Source: TMP-86 sp046347195 (GTDB taxonomy: Bacteria > Pseudomonadota > Gammaproteobacteria > Steroidobacterales > Steroidobacteraceae). From it: a DNA stretch of 64,000 nucleotides. This document shows positions 62,200-64,000 of this stretch, one piece after another. The translations under genes were made by a program, and so were the position numbers. Where the stretch lies: positions 1 to 64,000 of the forward strand of contig JAXMGQ010000014.1 in the NCBI GenBank assembly GCA_046347195.1, given 5' to 3'. The notes below the pieces were generated by a model. The model made no database searches. It was given only the letters and a program-made list of their open reading frames with translations, and had not been told where the DNA came from. Position 1 is the stretch's first letter. Every line of letters starts with the position of its first letter.

Positions 62200-63249
62200 C
62201 TACGCGGCCCGCTCATCGTGCGCCCGCTCCGCCTCGATCAGCTTCTCCAGCGTGCGGCGAAAATGCACCAGCGGTGCATCGGCGTGGATGGCCAGCATCT
62301 CCAGCTGCGGATCATCGTCCAGCTCGCGCTGCTGCGCTTCGATCAGGGCCTTGTCCTCCATGAAGCCCTCGATCAGCGCCGCGAGCAGCGAATGCGAGAT
62401 CGTCGGGTCTGCGCCCTCGAAGTCGTTGAGGTAACTCCAGAAGAAGTGCGTCGTGCGTTCGGACTCCGGCGTCATGAACTGGCAGTTGCGATACTGCCGC
62501 ACGCCGTTCTCGAGTCCCGCGGTCGCCCCGCTGCCGGCCGGCGAGAACATCGTCTCCATGAGGAACACGCCGGGAATCCTCATCTCGACGCGGTTGCGCC
62601 GGTCGACCTTGTCGGCCTTGTTGGGGATCACGCGACGGTGGTAGGGCGGCGCATCCGCATCGCGATGCCAGCGCTCGATGCGAAAGCCGCGCTCCAGACG
62701 CTCCAACGCCAGCGGCTTGCTGACGTAGGCGTATTCCTCCGAACCGCCGAGCGTGTGGGTGTGCACGAAGGCAAGGTGCGACAGGTCGCTCAGGTTGTCG
62801 ACGATCAACAGATAGTTGGCATCGTAGTGCAGGTACGCGGGGATGCCCTTCCACGCCGGATCGCGCAGCGGCGGAAAATCCACGATCAGCCCCGGATCGG
62901 CAAGCTTGGGGTCCCCCATCCAGATCCACACGAACTGGTCGCGGGCCAGGATGGGATAGCTGCGCACCTTCATCCGCGGCGGCAGCAGGTCCTGCCCGGG
63001 AATCTGGATGCACTTGCCGGTGGGGTCGAACTTCAGTCCGTGATACATGCAGCGCAGGCAGTCACCTTCCAGCCGTCCCATGGACAACGGCGCGCCGCGA
63101 TGGCAGCAGCGATCGGCCAGCGCGACCACCAGGCCGCTCTCGCCGCGATACATGACGATGTTGTCGCCGAGGATCTTGCGGCGCAGGAGCCGGCCGTCGA
63201 TGAGCTCACGATCCAGGGCGGCGACGTACCAGCAATTGCGCAGGAACAT
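62200..63249 (-). CDS. Rieske non-haem iron oxygenase, vanillate demethylase-like
   Basis: A 349-residue oxygenase alpha subunit. The Rieske [2Fe-2S] ligands are Cys48, His50 (CCHRGAPLS) and Cys67, His70 (CMYHGLKF); the mononuclear iron site has Asp155, His158 and His163 in DNLSDLSHLAFVHTH. The opening NCWYVAALDRELIDGRLL is typical of VanA-type O-demethylases and related oxygenases. I start it at 63249, where homology begins, with GAGG upstream; a longer frame reaches 63363. No reductase gene is adjacent. Substrate unknown; an aromatic acid or ether is likely. Confidence 0.85.
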   Translation of the reverse strand: MFLRNCWYVAALDRELIDGRLLRRKILGDNIVMYRGESGLVVALADRCCHRGAPLSMGRLEGDCLRCMYHGLKFDPTGKCIQIPGQDLLPPRMKVRSYPILARDQFVWIWMGDPKLADPGLIVDFPPLRDPAWKGIPAYLHYDANYLLIVDNLSDLSHLAFVHTHTLGGSEEYAYVSKPLALERLERGFRIERWHRDADAPPYHRRVIPNKADKVDRRNRVEMRIPGVFLMETMFSPAGSGATAGLENGVRQYRNCQFMTPESERTTHFFWSYLNDFEGADPTISHSLLAALIEGFMEDKALIEAQQRELDDDPQLEMLAIHADAPLVHFRRTLEKLIEAERAHDERAA

Positions 63250-63432
63250 GGCGTAGAACCTCGCGTCAAGGGCCACGGGATACGGACAACCATGCGCCAG
63301 CGCCGACCCCGGGGTCAATCGCCGGACCGCGCGTTGTCCGACAGAGAGTGGCTCATTGACCAAGAGCGGCTTGCTGCGGTGCGACCCTGCGTCCCGGCAC
63401 TCAGCACTCCCGCAGCGCTCCGCCGGCTCAGC

Positions 63433-64000
63433 CTACTTCCGACCCGCTTGCCCCGGCGTCTTCGCCTTCGGAATGTACAGATCGGTGAGCGTCCCCTCGA
63501 AGGCCTCCGCCGCCATCGCCACGGTCTCCGACAGCGTCGGGTGCGCGTGCACCGTCAAGCCGACGTCAGCCGCATCGGCGCCCATCTCGATGGCGAGCCC
63601 CACCTCGGCGATGAGCTCACCGGCATTGCTGCCGACGATGCCCGCGCCGAGCAGGCGATGGGTGGCAGGGTCGAACAGCAGCTTGGTGAACCCTTCGTCG
63701 CGATTAATGGCCAGTGCACGCCCGCTGGCCGCCCACGGAAACACCGATTTCGCGAAAGCAACATCCTGTGCGCGAGCCTGGGTCTCGGTGAGTCCCACCC
63801 AGGCGATCTCGGGATCGGTGTAGGCCACGGAAGGGATGCAGCGCGCATCGAAGAAGCTCTTGTGCCCCGCCGCCGCCTCCGCCGCGACCTTGGCCTCATG
63901 GGTGGCCTTGTGCGCCAGCATCGGCTGTCCGACGACATCGCCGACGGCGAACACGTGCGGGACATTCGTGCGCATCTGCCGGTCCACCGCGATGATGCCG
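63433..64000 (-). CDS. lpdA: Dihydrolipoyl dehydrogenase, C-terminal part
   Basis: The last 188 residues of a gene continuing past the right edge. The FAD-binding VPHVFAVGDVV block and the dimerisation domain with the active-site HAHPTLSE (His and Glu of the base pair) are present; SVAYTDPEIAWVGLTE is highly typical. It is the E3 subunit of 2-oxoacid dehydrogenase complexes; which one cannot be told here. It ends TPGQAGRK; the 183-bp gap to the Rieske gene holds no further gene. Confidence 0.9.
   Translation of the reverse strand, partial: GIIAVDRQMRTNVPHVFAVGDVVGQPMLAHKATHEAKVAAEAAAGHKSFFDARCIPSVAYTDPEIAWVGLTETQARAQDVAFAKSVFPWAASGRALAINRDEGFTKLLFDPATHRLLGAGIVGSNAGELIAEVGLAIEMGADAADVGLTVHAHPTLSETVAMAAEAFEGTLTDLYIPKAKTPGQAGRK

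Overview
The window is GC-rich chromosomal DNA from a gammaproteobacterium. Evidence is the gene content and order: lptG-lptF divergent from pepA-holC-valS, DUF2066/CDP-alcohol transferase/hda divergent from purM-purN-DUF3108, mrp(apbC)-dcd close to metG, an rnfB-like gene followed by nth, and prfC, rnk, pssA, proS. The Xanthomonadales/Nevskiales/Steroidobacterales area fits best, but rank and species cannot be fixed from sequence reading alone. I see no rRNA, tRNA, CRISPR array or prophage.

Layout. 1-5.6 kb: end of an outer-membrane efflux protein, DUF1684 and DUF2231 genes, a DUF707 gene, a methyltransferase/glycosyltransferase pair and an unknown linker-rich protein. 5.7-11.8 kb: a 12-bp tandem repeat, a Gld-type ABC operon (ATPase, permease, GldG-like, DUF4340, RDD) and a papain-like peptidase. 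11.8-23 kb: lptG/lptF, pepA-holC-valS, then a MoxR/DUF58/TgpA-transglutaminase operon. 23-29.7 kb: prfC, an inserted AbiE type IV toxin-antitoxin locus in A/T-richer DNA, gdhA, nhaR-like and rnk. 29.85-31.38 kb: an intact IS4-family insertion sequence with perfect 18-bp ends and a 10-bp target duplication. 31.4-38 kb: prkA/DUF444/spoVR, then convergent to it a beta-RFAP-synthase-like gene paired with a TrpF-like gene. 37.7-46.7 kb: parB, rimI, uracil-DNA glycosylase, pssA, proS, a lytic transglycosylase, wrbA, hda and neighbours. 46.8-51 kb: purM-purN-DUF3108, dcd, apbC. 51-55.8 kb: a HEAT-repeat/Ser-Thr kinase fusion followed by two PilT-type ATPases. 55.8-64 kb: metG, rnfB-like, nth, DUF1841, a small secreted protein, a TonB-dependent receptor, a Rieske oxygenase and the end of a dihydrolipoyl dehydrogenase gene.

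Most genes sit in tight operons with ATGA or GTGA overlaps. Several operons start with a -10-like hexamer 8-9 nt before the ATG and no Shine-Dalgarno sequence, suggesting leaderless mRNAs. The parts most worth following up are the beta-RFAP synthase plus cysteine-less TrpF-like pair, the HEAT-kinase/PilT/PilT locus, the AbiE insertion with its flanking TGTACAC repeats, and the tandem repeat before the Gld-type operon.
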